Shown piece after piece: positions 12,789 through 22,095 of a DNA stretch of 35,320 nucleotides. Where the stretch lies: contig MGWS01000005.1 in the NCBI GenBank assembly GCA_001801105.1, positions 1 to 35,320 of the forward strand, read 5' to 3'. The notes below the pieces were generated by a model. The model saw only the letters and a program-made list of their open reading frames with translations. It did no database searches and was not told the origin of the DNA. The translations under genes were made by a program, and so were the position numbers. This DNA comes from Gallionellales bacterium GWA2_60_18 (GTDB lineage Bacteria; Pseudomonadota; Gammaproteobacteria; Burkholderiales; Gallionellaceae). How positions within the stretch are numbered: position 1 is the stretch's first letter; each line of letters opens with the position of its first letter.

Positions 12789-14810
12789 TTAAAGCAGCGG
12801 TACGATCATCAGCGCGACGATGTTGATGATCTTGATCAGCGGGTTCACCGCCGGGCCTGCCGTGTCCTTGTAAGGATCGCCGACAGTGTCGCCGGTGACG
12901 GCGGCCTTGTGCGCTTCCGAACCTTTTCCGCCGAAGTTGCCTTCCTCGATGTATTTCTTGGCGTTATCCCACGCGCCGCCGCCGGTGGTCATCGAGATCG
13001 CGACAAAGATGCCGGTGATGATGGTGCCGACCAGCACGCCGCCGAGCGCCTGAGCGCCAAGCGTCAGGCCGACGACCACCGGAACGGCGATGGGCAGCAG
13101 CGACGGGACGATCATTTCCTTGATCGCGGCCTTGGTCAGCATGTCCACGCAGGTGCCATATTCCGGTTTGCCGGTACCTTCCATGATGCCGGGGATTTCC
13201 TTGAACTGGCGGCGCACTTCGACCACCACTGTTCCGGCGGCGCGGCCCACTGCTTCCATGCCCATCGCGGCGAACAGGTAAGGCACCATGCCGCCGATGA
13301 ACAGGCCGATGATGACCATATGGTTCGACAGGTCGAAGGACGTGGTCACACCCAGTTTCGCGTCCAGCGCATGGGTGTAGTCGGCGAACAGCACCAGCGC
13401 AGCCAGACCGGCAGAGCCGATGGCATAGCCTTTGGTGACGGCTTTGGTGGTGTTGCCCACCGCATCCAGCGCGTCGGTGATGACGCGTACGTCATCCGGT
13501 AAGCCGGCCATCTGGGCGATGCCGCCGGCGTTGTCGGTAATCGGGCCATAGGCATCCAGTGCCACGATGATGCCGGCCATCGACAGCATCGAGGTCGCGG
13601 CGATGGCGATGCCGTACAGTCCGGCCAAGTCGTAGGCACCCCAGATGGCGATACACACCGCGATCACCGGTGCGGCGGTGGATTTCATCGATACGCCCAG
13701 TCCGGCGATGATGTTGGTGCCGTGTCCGGTGGTGGAGGCCTCGGCAATATGGCGCACCGGGGAAAATTCGGTTGCGGTGTAGTACTCGGTGATCCACACC
13801 AGCGCGGCGGTCAGTACCAGGCCGATGATGGTCGAGCCGTACAGCGCGCCGACCGAGTAAACGCCGTTATCGCCCATGATCCAGCTGGTGAGCGGGTAGA
13901 ACGCGATGAGCGCCAGCCCGGCAGAAACTCCCAGGCCGCGATACAACGCGTTCATGATCTTGCCGCCCTCGCGTGCCGTGACGAAGAAGGTGCCGATGAT
14001 GGAGGCGATGATGGAGAAGCCTCCCAGTACCAGCGGGTAGATCACCGCGTTCGGTCCGGAATTTGCCATCAGCAATCCGCCCAGCAGCATGGTGGCGATG
14101 ATGGTGACGGCGTAAGTTTCGAACAGGTCGGCTGCCATGCCGGCACAGTCGCCGACGTTGTCGCCGACGTTATCGGCGATCACCGCCGGATTGCGCGGGT
14201 CGTCTTCGGGTATGCCGGCTTCAACCTTGCCCACCAGGTCGGCGCCGACATCCGCGCCTTTGGTGAAGATACCGCCGCCGAGACGGGCGAAGATCGAGAT
14301 CAGCGAACCGCCGAAAGCCAGTCCGACCAGTGCGTGGGTCGCTGCGGCAGTGGATGACCCCGTGCTGACCAGCAAGCTGTAATAACCCGCCACACCGAGC
14401 AGCCCCAGTCCCACCACCAACATGCCGGTGATCGCACCGCCCTTGAAGGAGACGTTCAGCGCCGCGTTAAGGCTTTCCTTGGCGGCTTCGGCGGTGCGCA
14501 CATTGGCGCGCACCGACACATGCATGCCGATGAAACCGGCTGCGCCAGAGAGCAACGCGCCGATCGCAAAACCGATCGCTGTTTGCCAATCCAGCGCGAC
14601 GAAGATGATGACGAACAGCACCCCGCCAACGATGGCGATGGTGGTGTATTGACGGTTTAGATAGGCAGAAGCGCCTTCCTGCACGGCAGCGGCAATTTCC
14701 TGCATACGCGGGCTGCCGGTTGATTTAGCCAGTATCCACTTGATCGAAAATACGCCGTACAGAATCGCTGCTATTGCACATAACAGTGCAAAACCCAAGC
14801 CACCAGCCAT
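12789..14810 (-). CDS. hppA: Membrane-bound proton-pumping pyrophosphatase (K+-independent type)
   Basis: This integral membrane enzyme couples hydrolysis of pyrophosphate to proton transport across the inner membrane and may run in reverse. The 673-residue protein is mostly hydrophobic helices and has the PPi-binding [21 protein letters not shown] at about 187-207, [21 protein letters not shown] at about 211-231, and [20 protein letters not shown] near the end. GNTTKAVT at about 452-459 has Lys and Thr where K+-dependent enzymes have Ala and usually Gly/Ala, which marks the K+-independent H+ class. I chose the ATG at 14810 ([10 protein letters not shown]) because it starts the first membrane helix; upstream in-frame sequence is antisense to pfp. 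It follows pfp by 50 bases with a terminator between. Confidence 0.96.
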   Translation of the reverse strand: MAGGLGFALLCAIAAILYGVFSIKWILAKSTGSPRMQEIAAAVQEGASAYLNRQYTTIAIVGGVLFVIIFVALDWQTAIGFAIGALLSGAAGFIGMHVSVRANVRTAEAAKESLNAALNVSFKGGAITGMLVVGLGLLGVAGYYSLLVSTGSSTAAATHALVGLAFGGSLISIFARLGGGIFTKGADVGADLVGKVEAGIPEDDPRNPAVIADNVGDNVGDCAGMAADLFETYAVTIIATMLLGGLLMANSGPNAVIYPLVLGGFSIIASIIGTFFVTAREGGKIMNALYRGLGVSAGLALIAFYPLTSWIMGDNGVYSVGALYGSTIIGLVLTAALVWITEYYTATEFSPVRHIAEASTTGHGTNIIAGLGVSMKSTAAPVIAVCIAIWGAYDLAGLYGIAIAATSMLSMAGIIVALDAYGPITDNAGGIAQMAGLPDDVRVITDALDAVGNTTKAVTKGYAIGSAGLAALVLFADYTHALDAKLGVTTSFDLSNHMVIIGLFIGGMVPYLFAAMGMEAVGRAAGTVVVEVRRQFKEIPGIMEGTGKPEYGTCVDMLTKAAIKEMIVPSLLPIAVPVVVGLTLGAQALGGVLVGTIITGIFVAISMTTGGGAWDNAKKYIEEGNFGGKGSEAHKAAVTGDTVGDPYKDTAGPAVNPLIKIINIVALMIVPLL

Positions 14811-14827
14811 GATTTCCCCTCCCCAAG

Positions 14828-14855
14828 TAAAAACCGCCCCTTGTGGAGCGGCGTT
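14828..14855 (-). terminator. Terminator between pfp and hppA
   Basis: On the minus strand GCCGCTCC, a four-base loop, and GGGGCGG form a stem with one G-U pair, followed by TTTTTAC. It lies directly after the pfp stop and would limit read-through into hppA. Confidence 0.65.
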
Positions 14856-14860
14856 AAAAA

Positions 14861-16114
14861 TCAAATATTGAACTCCCCCAGTTTTTTTGCGACGGCTACA
14901 TTTTTTAATTGTACATATTGCGGCAACCCGTCTTTGTAAGACGGGTAGTCCTCGCCCTTGATGAGCGGGGTCAGGTAGGCGCGGCATTTGGCGGTGATGC
15001 CAAAGCCGTCCGGTGTAATGAAGTCGCGCGGCATGAATTTTTCCACGTTGGCGACCTTGGCAAGCGGCGCGACGCCGACCTTCCATTTGTACGGTTTGTC
15101 GGACAGGCGTTGCACCGTCGGCATCACGGCGTTCTGTCCCTTGAGCGCAAGCTCCACCGCCGCCTTGCCCAGCGCATAGGCCTGCTCGACGTCGGTCTTC
15201 GACGCGATGTGGCGCGCGGCGCGTTGCAGGTAATCGGCGACCGCCCAGTGGAACTTGTAACCGAAGGCCTCCTTTACCATGTTGGCGACCACCGGCGCGG
15301 CGCCGCCCAGCTGGGCATGGCCGAAGGCGTCGCGCGTGCCCTGTTCGGCGAGGAACTTGCCGTCGGGATAATGGCAACCCTCCGATACCACCACGGTGCA
15401 ATAGCCGTGCTGCTTGACCAGCGCATCGACTCTGGTGAGGAATTTTTTCTGGTTGAATTCGATCTCCGGGAACAGAATCACCACCGGGATGACTTGCTCT
15501 TCCACCAAGCCGCCCGCAGCGGCGATCCAGCCGGCATGGCGTCCCATCACTTCGAGCACGAACACCTTGGTCGAAGTCTTGGCCATGGAGCGCACGTCAA
15601 AGCTGGCTTCCAGCGTGGAGACGGCAACATATTTGGCGACCGAGCCGAAACCGGGGCAGCAGTCGGTGATGGGCAGGTCGTTGTCCACGGTCTTGGGCAC
15701 ATGGATGGCCTGTACCGGGTAACCCATCTTTTCCGATAGTTGCGAGACCTTGTAGCAGGTGTCGGCGGAATCGCCGCCGCCGTTGTAGAAGAAGTAGCCG
15801 ATGTTGTGCGCCTTGAATACCTCGATCAGGCGCGCGTATTCGCGCTGGTTCTGTTCCAGCGATTTGAGCTTGAAGCGGCAGGAGCCGAATGCGCCGGAAG
15901 GCGTGGTGCGCAGTGCAGCGATGGCTTTGGAAGATTCTTTGGAGGTGTCGATCAAATCTTCGGTAAGTGCGCCGATGATGCCGTTGCGTCCGGCATAGAC
16001 CTTGCCGATCTTGTCCTTGTGTTTGCGCGCCGTCTCGATGACGCCGCAGGCCGAGGCATTGATGACGGCGGTGACGCCGCCGGACTGAGCGTAAAACGCA
16101 TTTCTCTTGGTCAC
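14861..16114 (-). CDS. pfp: Pyrophosphate-dependent 6-phosphofructokinase
   Basis: This enzyme reversibly phosphorylates fructose 6-phosphate with pyrophosphate in place of ATP. The 417-residue product has [13 protein letters not shown] at the N-terminus, GGGDSADT at about 112-119 with Asp115 where ATP-dependent enzymes usually have Gly, PKTVDNDL at about 140-147 with a Lys before TVDND, and MGRHAGWIA. The acidic residue and the Lys are the accepted signs of PPi use. The start is GTG 16114, preceded by a run of G (CCGGGGGGGATT), a better site than the upstream in-frame alternative at 16159. The next gene downstream is hppA, so PPi-dependent glycolysis and PPi-driven proton pumping are adjacent. 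The phosphoryl donor is inferred and was not tested. Confidence 0.92.
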   Translation of the reverse strand: MTKRNAFYAQSGGVTAVINASACGVIETARKHKDKIGKVYAGRNGIIGALTEDLIDTSKESSKAIAALRTTPSGAFGSCRFKLKSLEQNQREYARLIEVFKAHNIGYFFYNGGGDSADTCYKVSQLSEKMGYPVQAIHVPKTVDNDLPITDCCPGFGSVAKYVAVSTLEASFDVRSMAKTSTKVFVLEVMGRHAGWIAAAGGLVEEQVIPVVILFPEIEFNQKKFLTRVDALVKQHGYCTVVVSEGCHYPDGKFLAEQGTRDAFGHAQLGGAAPVVANMVKEAFGYKFHWAVADYLQRAARHIASKTDVEQAYALGKAAVELALKGQNAVMPTVQRLSDKPYKWKVGVAPLAKVANVEKFMPRDFITPDGFGITAKCRAYLTPLIKGEDYPSYKDGLPQYVQLKNVAVAKKLGEFNI

Positions 16115-16261
16115 AATCCCCCCCGGAATTCTTGATGGGCATTCTCTTAACGCGGGCAATCTTACCGTCTTTTTTGTCCAATGGGTGAGCGATTTGGGGA
16201 CTCTGCCATGAGCCGCGTCAGGTTGGGCATGCGTACGGTTTTCCCATGCGCTACGGCCTAG

Positions 16262-16669
16262 TCACTCCTGTGTCAGCGCACTCGCACCCGCCGCCGCGAT
16301 CTGTCCGTCCTGGAACGAGCGCACGCCGCTGATCCCCAGTCCGCCGACGACAATGTCTTCGCGCAGCAGCGGTATGCCGCCTTCCGCAGGGATCACGCCG
16401 GGCAGGGCGAGGTGAATCAGCCGTCCGCTCAGCACTGCGTCTTCCGACGCCTTGGTCGGGCGCTGGAAAGCGACCGCGGCATGCGCCTTGGCGATGGCGG
16501 TCTCGACGCTGCCGAACTGCGTGTCGTGGCTGCGTTGCAGATAGAGCAGGTGGCCGCCCTCATCCACCACGGCGATGACTACGCGCCAGCCGTTGCGGTT
16601 CGCCTCGGCTTCGGCTGCTGCCGCGACGCGCTTGGCATCTTCCAGCGTGAGCACCGGTCTGGTCGCCAT
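16262..16669 (-). CDS. GlcG/HbpS-like (DUF336) family protein
   Basis: This 135-residue cytosolic protein has the features of the GlcG/HbpS family: LTLEDAKRVAAAAEAEA at the start, VVIAVVDEGGHLLYLQR with the conserved VVDxGG, ETAIAKAHAAVAF (the family's K-A-x-T/A-A segment), LPGVIPAEGGIPL, and GGLGISGV near the end. Members are found in glycolate-utilisation, haem-sensing and diol-utilisation contexts, but the biochemical role is not settled. It starts 2 bases after the adk stop and has no separate promoter visible, so it is the last gene of the exbB-exbD-lpxK-trm112-kdsB-adk run. No signal peptide is seen. Any haem binding would be inference. Confidence 0.85.
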   Translation of the reverse strand: MATRPVLTLEDAKRVAAAAEAEANRNGWRVVIAVVDEGGHLLYLQRSHDTQFGSVETAIAKAHAAVAFQRPTKASEDAVLSGRLIHLALPGVIPAEGGIPLLREDIVVGGLGISGVRSFQDGQIAAAGASALTQE

Positions 16670-16671
16670 GT

Positions 16672-18106
<1,435 letters not shown>

Positions 18107-18107
<1 letters not shown>

Positions 18108-18292
18108 CAAAGTTTTTCGGCTTCTTCCGCAGTGAGCTTGCGCGCCTCGTCGGCCAGCATCACCGGGATGCCGTCCTCGATCCGGAAGGCCAGGCGGTCG
18201 GCCTTGCAGATCAATTCCTGCTCGGCCTTGTGATAGACCAGCGGGGATTTGCACAGCGGGCAGACGAGGATATCAAGCAGTTTGGTGTCCAT
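18107..18292 (-). CDS. Trm112/YcaR-like small protein
   Basis: This is a 61-residue protein of the Trm112 family (E. coli YcaR). It shows [14 protein letters not shown] with a CxxC pair, then [21 protein letters not shown], the signature of the bacterial members. Only one further Cys is present, as is usual in this subgroup, so a full four-Cys zinc site is unlikely. Eukaryotic Trm112 activates methyltransferases; the bacterial role is unclear. It overlaps the end of lpxK by 20 bases and the start of kdsB by one base, the conserved lpxK-ycaR-kdsB order. It has no evident ribosome-binding site, so it probably depends on translation of lpxK. Confidence 0.92.
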
Positions 18293-19265
18293 GGGAGGCG
18301 ATCTTTCGCAGTAGGGATTCGGTCAGGTCAGGGGCGATTTGCGCGTCCACGCGCAACACCCAGAAGCGTGCATCGGCAAACGCGGCACATTTTACCGCAT
18401 CTTTTTCGGTCAGGAGTATCGCGTCGCAATCCCCGAAGGCGAGATCGGACGCAAGATAGGGGTGGTGATCCGGGAAAGGATGCGGCGTGAAGGGGATGCC
18501 CATGGCCGCCAGATGCCGGAAGTAGCGTTGCGGATCGCCGATGCCGGCGACAGCGTGATTGCGCAGTGCATGGAAATGTACGGCGGTGACGGTATGGGCG
18601 TGATCGAGCAGGTTATGGAAGACCGTCCCGTTCAGGCTCATGGCATATTGGCCGGCGGCAGCTTCGCCGCCGTTCACCACGACGGCGTCCACCGTGCGCA
18701 GGCGCGCAACGGGTTCGCGCAGCGGGCCGGCCGGCAGCATCAGACCGTTGCCGAAACCGCGCACACCGTCCACGACGGCGATCTCGACGTCACGGCGCAG
18801 ACGGTAGTGCTGCAAACCGTCGTCGCACAGCACCACGTCGCAGCGTGGGTGGGAGTGCAATGCGGCCTGCGCGGTGGCGGCGCGATCCCTGCCCACCCAG
18901 ACCGGGCAGACGTTGCGCCGCGCCATCAGCAACGGCTCATCGCCTGCTTGCCGCGCGTCGCTGTCCGGGGTGACGGGGCGCGGATCTGCGCAGGCACCAC
19001 CATAGCCGCGGCTGACGATGAGCGGATGGCGTCCGCGCTCGGCGAGCTGTTGTGCCAAGGCAAGCGTGAGCGGGGTCTTGCCGGTTCCGCCGACAGTGAT
19101 GTTGCCGATGACGACGACCGGCACCGGCAATCTGACGCTTTGCAGTAGTCCGGTGCGGTACAGTAACCGGCGCAGGGCGGCCAGCGGGCGAAACAGCAGG
19201 CTGAGCGGGTACAGGACGAGATGCAGCGGGGTGATGCGATACCAGTATCGTTGCAGCCAGTGCAC
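18273..19265 (-). CDS. lpxK: Tetraacyldisaccharide 4'-kinase
   Basis: LpxK phosphorylates the 4' position of the lipid A disaccharide at the cytosolic face of the inner membrane. The 330-residue protein has an N-terminal hydrophobic segment ([14 protein letters not shown]), then [20 protein letters not shown] with the P-loop at about 57-65, [30 protein letters not shown] (catalytic Asp), [15 protein letters not shown] and [11 protein letters not shown] near the end. I chose GTG 19265 because it lies 4 bases after the exbD stop and gives a normal N-terminus; the frame remains open into exbD, so a longer start cannot be fully excluded. It overlaps the Trm112-like gene by 20 bases. Confidence 0.94.
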   Translation of the reverse strand: MHWLQRYWYRITPLHLVLYPLSLLFRPLAALRRLLYRTGLLQSVRLPVPVVVIGNITVGGTGKTPLTLALAQQLAERGRHPLIVSRGYGGACADPRPVTPDSDARQAGDEPLLMARRNVCPVWVGRDRAATAQAALHSHPRCDVVLCDDGLQHYRLRRDVEIAVVDGVRGFGNGLMLPAGPLREPVARLRTVDAVVVNGGEAAAGQYAMSLNGTVFHNLLDHAHTVTAVHFHALRNHAVAGIGDPQRYFRHLAAMGIPFTPHPFPDHHPYLASDLAFGDCDAILLTEKDAVKCAAFADARFWVLRVDAQIAPDLTESLLRKIASHGHQTA

Positions 19266-19269
19266 GGCG

Positions 19270-19689
19270 TTATCGGGACTGTCTCTGCGTGGTGAAGGTG
19301 ATGCGCTCGTAGCCCGCCAGCCGCGCTGCTTCCATGATATTGATGACGGCCTGATGGGGCGCACGGGCGTCGGCGCTGATGACGATGGTGGGGCTGGTCT
19401 GGCCGCCTGCTGCATTCTTCAGCGAAGCAGCCAGGGTCTCCACGCCGGTGAAGGCGATGGCACGGCTATCGATGGCATAGCGTTCCATGGCATCCACGCC
19501 GATGCTGATCGGTTTGGCTTCAGTCACGCCGGCTGCACCACCGGCCTGCGGCAGATTGATTTTTAATTCGGAGAACTTGGCGTAGCTGGTGGTCACCATC
19601 AGGAAGATCAGGATCACCAGCAGCACGTCTATCATCGGGATCAGGTTGATCTCGGGTTCATCGCGGCGGCGCCTGCGCTGGAAGTTCAC
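19270..19689 (-). CDS. exbD: ExbD/TolR family transport protein
   Basis: This is an inner-membrane protein that, with its ExbB/TolQ partner, uses the proton gradient to energise outer-membrane processes. The 139-residue protein has a basic N-terminus (RRRRRDEPEINLIPMIDVLLVILIF), a single membrane segment at about 17-37 with the conserved proton-channel Asp in PMIDVLLV, and a periplasmic domain (KINLPQA to the end). It sits 3 bases after exbB and 4 bases before lpxK. No tonB, tolA or tolB is in the window. In Betaproteobacteria this exbB-exbD pair is often linked to lpxK. The choice between ExbD and TolR cannot be made by eye. Confidence 0.92.
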   Translation of the reverse strand: MNFQRRRRRDEPEINLIPMIDVLLVILIFLMVTTSYAKFSELKINLPQAGGAAGVTEAKPISIGVDAMERYAIDSRAIAFTGVETLAASLKNAAGGQTSPTIVISADARAPHQAVINIMEAARLAGYERITFTTQRQSR

Positions 19690-19692
19690 GGC

Positions 19693-20301
19693 CTAATCCC
19701 TGCGCTGGCCGTGCACGATCTCTACCAGCTTGATGGCTTGTTGCTCCATTTCGACGGTCAGGCTGTCTACCTGGGCGCGGAAATGGCGGTAGAAGATCAT
19801 GCTTGGGATCGCCACGATCAGGCCGAAGGCGGTGTTGTACAGGGCGACCGAGATGCCGTGGGCGAGCGTGGCGGGATTGCTGCCTAAAGCCGATTGCGAG
19901 CCGAATATCTCGATCATGCCGACCAATGTGCCGAACAATCCCAGCAACGGGCTGATCGATGCGATCGTGCCTAGTGTGGTCAGGTAGTGCGACAGATCCT
20001 GCGCGACTGCGCGTCCCGCTTCTTCGATGGAGTCCTTCATCACTTCGGGCGTGCTCTTGATGTTCTTGAGCCCTGCGGCGAAGATGCGTCCCAGTGGCGA
20101 ACTGGCGGCGAGTCTGGACAGCATGCCGTCGCTGACGCCGCGCTGTTTCATTTCCTTGATGACTTCATCCAGCAGGGCGGGCGGGGAAACGCGGTTTGCG
20201 CGCAGGAAGACCATGCGTTCAATGATCAGTCCGAGCGCAACGACCGAAGACAGGATCAGGAACCAGATCGGCCAGCCGGCCGCTTCAACGAGTGCGAACA
20301 C
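19693..20301 (-). CDS. exbB: ExbB/TolQ/MotA family proton channel protein
   Basis: This is the multi-spanning partner of ExbD in an ion-driven motor of the inner membrane. The 202-residue protein has membrane segments at about 9-29 (PIWFLILSSVVALGLII), about 112-134 (TLGTIASISPLLGLFGTLVGMI) and about 155-175 (NTAFGLIVAIPSMIFY). The motif SPLLGLFGTLVGMI and the Thr in the third helix are typical of the family. I chose GTG 20301 because GGAG stands 7 bases upstream and it removes an unconserved 23-residue lead. It is the first gene of the minus-strand run exbB-exbD-lpxK-trm112-kdsB-adk and is divergent from xseA across a 384-base gap. Confidence 0.92.
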   Translation of the reverse strand: MFALVEAAGWPIWFLILSSVVALGLIIERMVFLRANRVSPPALLDEVIKEMKQRGVSDGMLSRLAASSPLGRIFAAGLKNIKSTPEVMKDSIEEAGRAVAQDLSHYLTTLGTIASISPLLGLFGTLVGMIEIFGSQSALGSNPATLAHGISVALYNTAFGLIVAIPSMIFYRHFRAQVDSLTVEMEQQAIKLVEIVHGQRRD

Positions 20302-20401
20302 GCGAATTCTCCAATTGTGCTTAAATGGGCGGAAAGCCGAACGGGACTCATGTGCGTCCCGGATTTTCAAGGCCGCAACTGTAGCGTGTCACACTAGCTT
20401 G

Positions 20402-20437
20402 AGCAACATTTCTCAGGGGTTACTTCAGCAACATTTC
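20402..20437. repeat. Direct repeat of 11 bases upstream of exbB
   Basis: AGCAACATTTC occurs at 20402-20412 and again at 20427-20437, a 25-base period. The first copy overlaps the possible -35 of the exbB promoter. The arrangement could be a protein-binding site, but only two copies are seen. Confidence 0.55.
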
Positions 20438-20469
20438 GTTAACTTGCCATTTGAAAAGGCTATTTCGGT

Positions 20470-20504
20470 TTACCCACAAAACCTGTGGATAACTTTGTGG
20501 ATGA
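20470..20504. promoter_or_regulatory. Cluster of three DnaA-box-like sequences
   Basis: TTACCCACA at 20470-20478 on the plus strand, TTATCCACA at 20484-20492 on the minus strand (perfect E. coli-type box) and TCATCCACA at 20496-20504 on the minus strand lie within 35 bases. The first and third each differ from the perfect box at one position. Bound DnaA could control exbB or xseA or form an accessory site. Confidence 0.55.
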
Positions 20505-20685
20505 TTCAGTGGCATTGCTATTCAAGGTGGCGTCAGACAAGGACTTTTCTTACCTTGCCTATTTTTTATGTTGCGATAATTCTTATACAAAACAATACGT
20601 TACTGTAATTTGAAGATTTTGTTGCGTCGTCATGCGACAGAAATGGCGAATTTGCTGGCTTTGTGAATTATTTCAGGTTGTCAAT

Positions 20686-22026
20686 ATGCCTTTAGGTCTA
20701 TTTTTGGAAGAAAAAAACCGCGTCTGGCACATCGCGGAACTCAATTTTGCAATCAAGCAGTTGCTGGAAAACAGCGTTCCTTTGTTATGGGTGCGCGGCG
20801 AAATTTCCAATCTGGTGAAGGCAGCCTCCGGCCATTATTATTTTTCTCTGAAGGACGATCAGGCGCAGGTGCGCTGTGTGATGTTCCGGCACAAAAGCCA
20901 ATTGTTGAGTGCGCCAATCGGCAATGGCCAGCTCGTCGAGGTTCTCGCGGTCGCGACCCTGTATGAGCAACGCGGCGATTTTCAGTTGACTGTAGAGCAG
21001 ATGCGCCCGGCGGGACTGGGCGTACTGTATGAACAGTTCGAGCGGCTGAAACAATTGCTGGAAAGCCAGGGGCTGTTCGCCGCTTCGCGCAAACGTGCTT
21101 TGCCATTTCTTCCGAAAAGCATCGGCATCGTCACTTCGCCTCAGGCCGCTGCGCTGCGCGATGTGCTCACCACTCTGCGCCGGCGGTTGCCAAGTGTGCC
21201 GGTAGTGCTGTATCCCACGCCGGTGCAGGGCACGGGCAGCGCGGAGAAGATCGCCGCTGCCATCCAGACCGCCAACCGGCGCGCGGAATGCGACGTGCTG
21301 ATCGTGTGCCGTGGCGGCGGCAGCATCGAAGACCTGTGGGCGTTCAACGAAGAAGTCGTGGCGCGCGCCATCGCCGCCAGCGCCATTCCTGTCATCAGCG
21401 GGGTCGGGCACGAAACCGATTTCACCATCGCCGATTTTGTCGCCGACGAACGCGCGCCGACGCCCACCGCCGCCGCGCAGCGTGCCGTGCCGGATCGGCA
21501 TGCCTTGCTCAAGGGGTTGTATGGCACGGCGCAACACCTGCAGCGCGCGCAGCGCAACCGGCTGCAGAACGCCATGCAGACGCTGGATTATCTGCAGCGC
21601 CGCCTGCTGCATCCGGCACAACAGTTGCAACACCGGGCGCAGCAATTGGAACAACTGCAACGGCGCATGCAGCGTGCTTTTGCTCATGGCGCGCAGCAAC
21701 GACACTGGTCGTGGCAGTCCATGGCGCAACGCCTGCGCGCGGCAAGCGGCGATTTCGCCCGTCTGCATGACCGGCAGAACAATCTCGCACAGCGTCTGCC
21801 CAATGCGATGCGCGCGCTGCACGCCCAGCGCGCAGGACGGGTAGAGAATCTCGCGCAGCACCTCATGCTGCTTGATCCGAAACAGGTGCTGGCGCGCGGC
21901 TATAGCCTGGTTCAGGACACTGACGGCGGTGTGGTGTCTGATGCCGACAGGTTGGCTATGGGTGCGGAGCTGCGCATCACCTTTGCGCAAGGATGGGCGC
22001 TGGCCAGGGTGGAAGAGAAGGGGTAG
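20686..22026 (+). CDS. xseA: Exodeoxyribonuclease VII large subunit
   Basis: XseA is the catalytic subunit of exonuclease VII, which degrades single-stranded DNA from both ends with several copies of XseB. The 446-residue protein has an N-terminal OB fold (LNFAIKQLLENSVPLLWVRGEISN, then GHYYFSLKDDQAQVRCVMF), the catalytic core with SIGIVTSPQAAALRDVL, CRGGGSIEDLWAFNEE and SGVGHETDFTIADFVADERAPTPTAAA, and a long Gln/Arg-rich coiled coil before the C-terminal QVLARGYSLV. I chose ATG 20686 since it fits the family N-terminus; the ribosome site (CAGGTTGTC) is weak. The xseB subunit is not in the window. The gene is divergent from exbB and is followed by aroA-cmk after 69 bases. Confidence 0.95.
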   Translation: MPLGLFLEEKNRVWHIAELNFAIKQLLENSVPLLWVRGEISNLVKAASGHYYFSLKDDQAQVRCVMFRHKSQLLSAPIGNGQLVEVLAVATLYEQRGDFQLTVEQMRPAGLGVLYEQFERLKQLLESQGLFAASRKRALPFLPKSIGIVTSPQAAALRDVLTTLRRRLPSVPVVLYPTPVQGTGSAEKIAAAIQTANRRAECDVLIVCRGGGSIEDLWAFNEEVVARAIAASAIPVISGVGHETDFTIADFVADERAPTPTAAAQRAVPDRHALLKGLYGTAQHLQRAQRNRLQNAMQTLDYLQRRLLHPAQQLQHRAQQLEQLQRRMQRAFAHGAQQRHWSWQSMAQRLRAASGDFARLHDRQNNLAQRLPNAMRALHAQRAGRVENLAQHLMLLDPKQVLARGYSLVQDTDGGVVSDADRLAMGAELRITFAQGWALARVEEKG

Positions 22027-22048
22027 AGCTACGCCTAACGTGTCGTGC

Positions 22049-22067
22049 TGCGGTATCATCGCGCCCT
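22049..22067 (+). promoter_or_regulatory. Putative promoter block of aroA-cmk, identical to that of pyrG
   Basis: TGCGGTATCATCGCGCCCT is identical to 4726-4744. TATCAT at 22054-22059 is the likely -10; no good -35 is visible. The block ends 28 bases before the start codon, against 27 bases for pyrG. Confidence 0.5.
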
Positions 22068-22095
22068 CGCAAATCCGCCATGCTGTCCAATCGTA

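Larger units (their letters stand above)
20302..20685. other. AT-rich divergent intergenic region between exbB and xseA
   Basis: No protein gene is supported. The region is distinctly richer in A and T than its surroundings, most clearly at about 20560-20640. It holds a possible exbB promoter on the minus strand (TTGCTC, complement of 20401-20406, 17 bases, TACAGT, complement of 20378-20383), an 11-base direct repeat, three DnaA-box-like sequences at 20470-20504, a near match TTATACAAA at 20583-20591, and a hairpin CAAGG/CCTTG near 20539-20558. A promoter for xseA must lie here, but I cannot place it with confidence. Confidence 0.6.

Noticed and set aside
14909..15739. Plus-strand open frame opposite pfp
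   Set aside because: Shadow of the conserved phosphofructokinase frame; no motif and no ribosome site.
20302..20685. Chromosomal replication origin
   Set aside because: DnaA boxes and AT-rich DNA are present, but dnaA, dnaN, rpmH and gidA are not nearby and only one box is perfect. Kept as a finding, not called oriC.
21524..21860. Possible repeat protein or recombination hotspot in the Gln/Arg-rich part of xseA
   Set aside because: The repetitive look comes from the normal coiled-coil region of the exonuclease VII large subunit.
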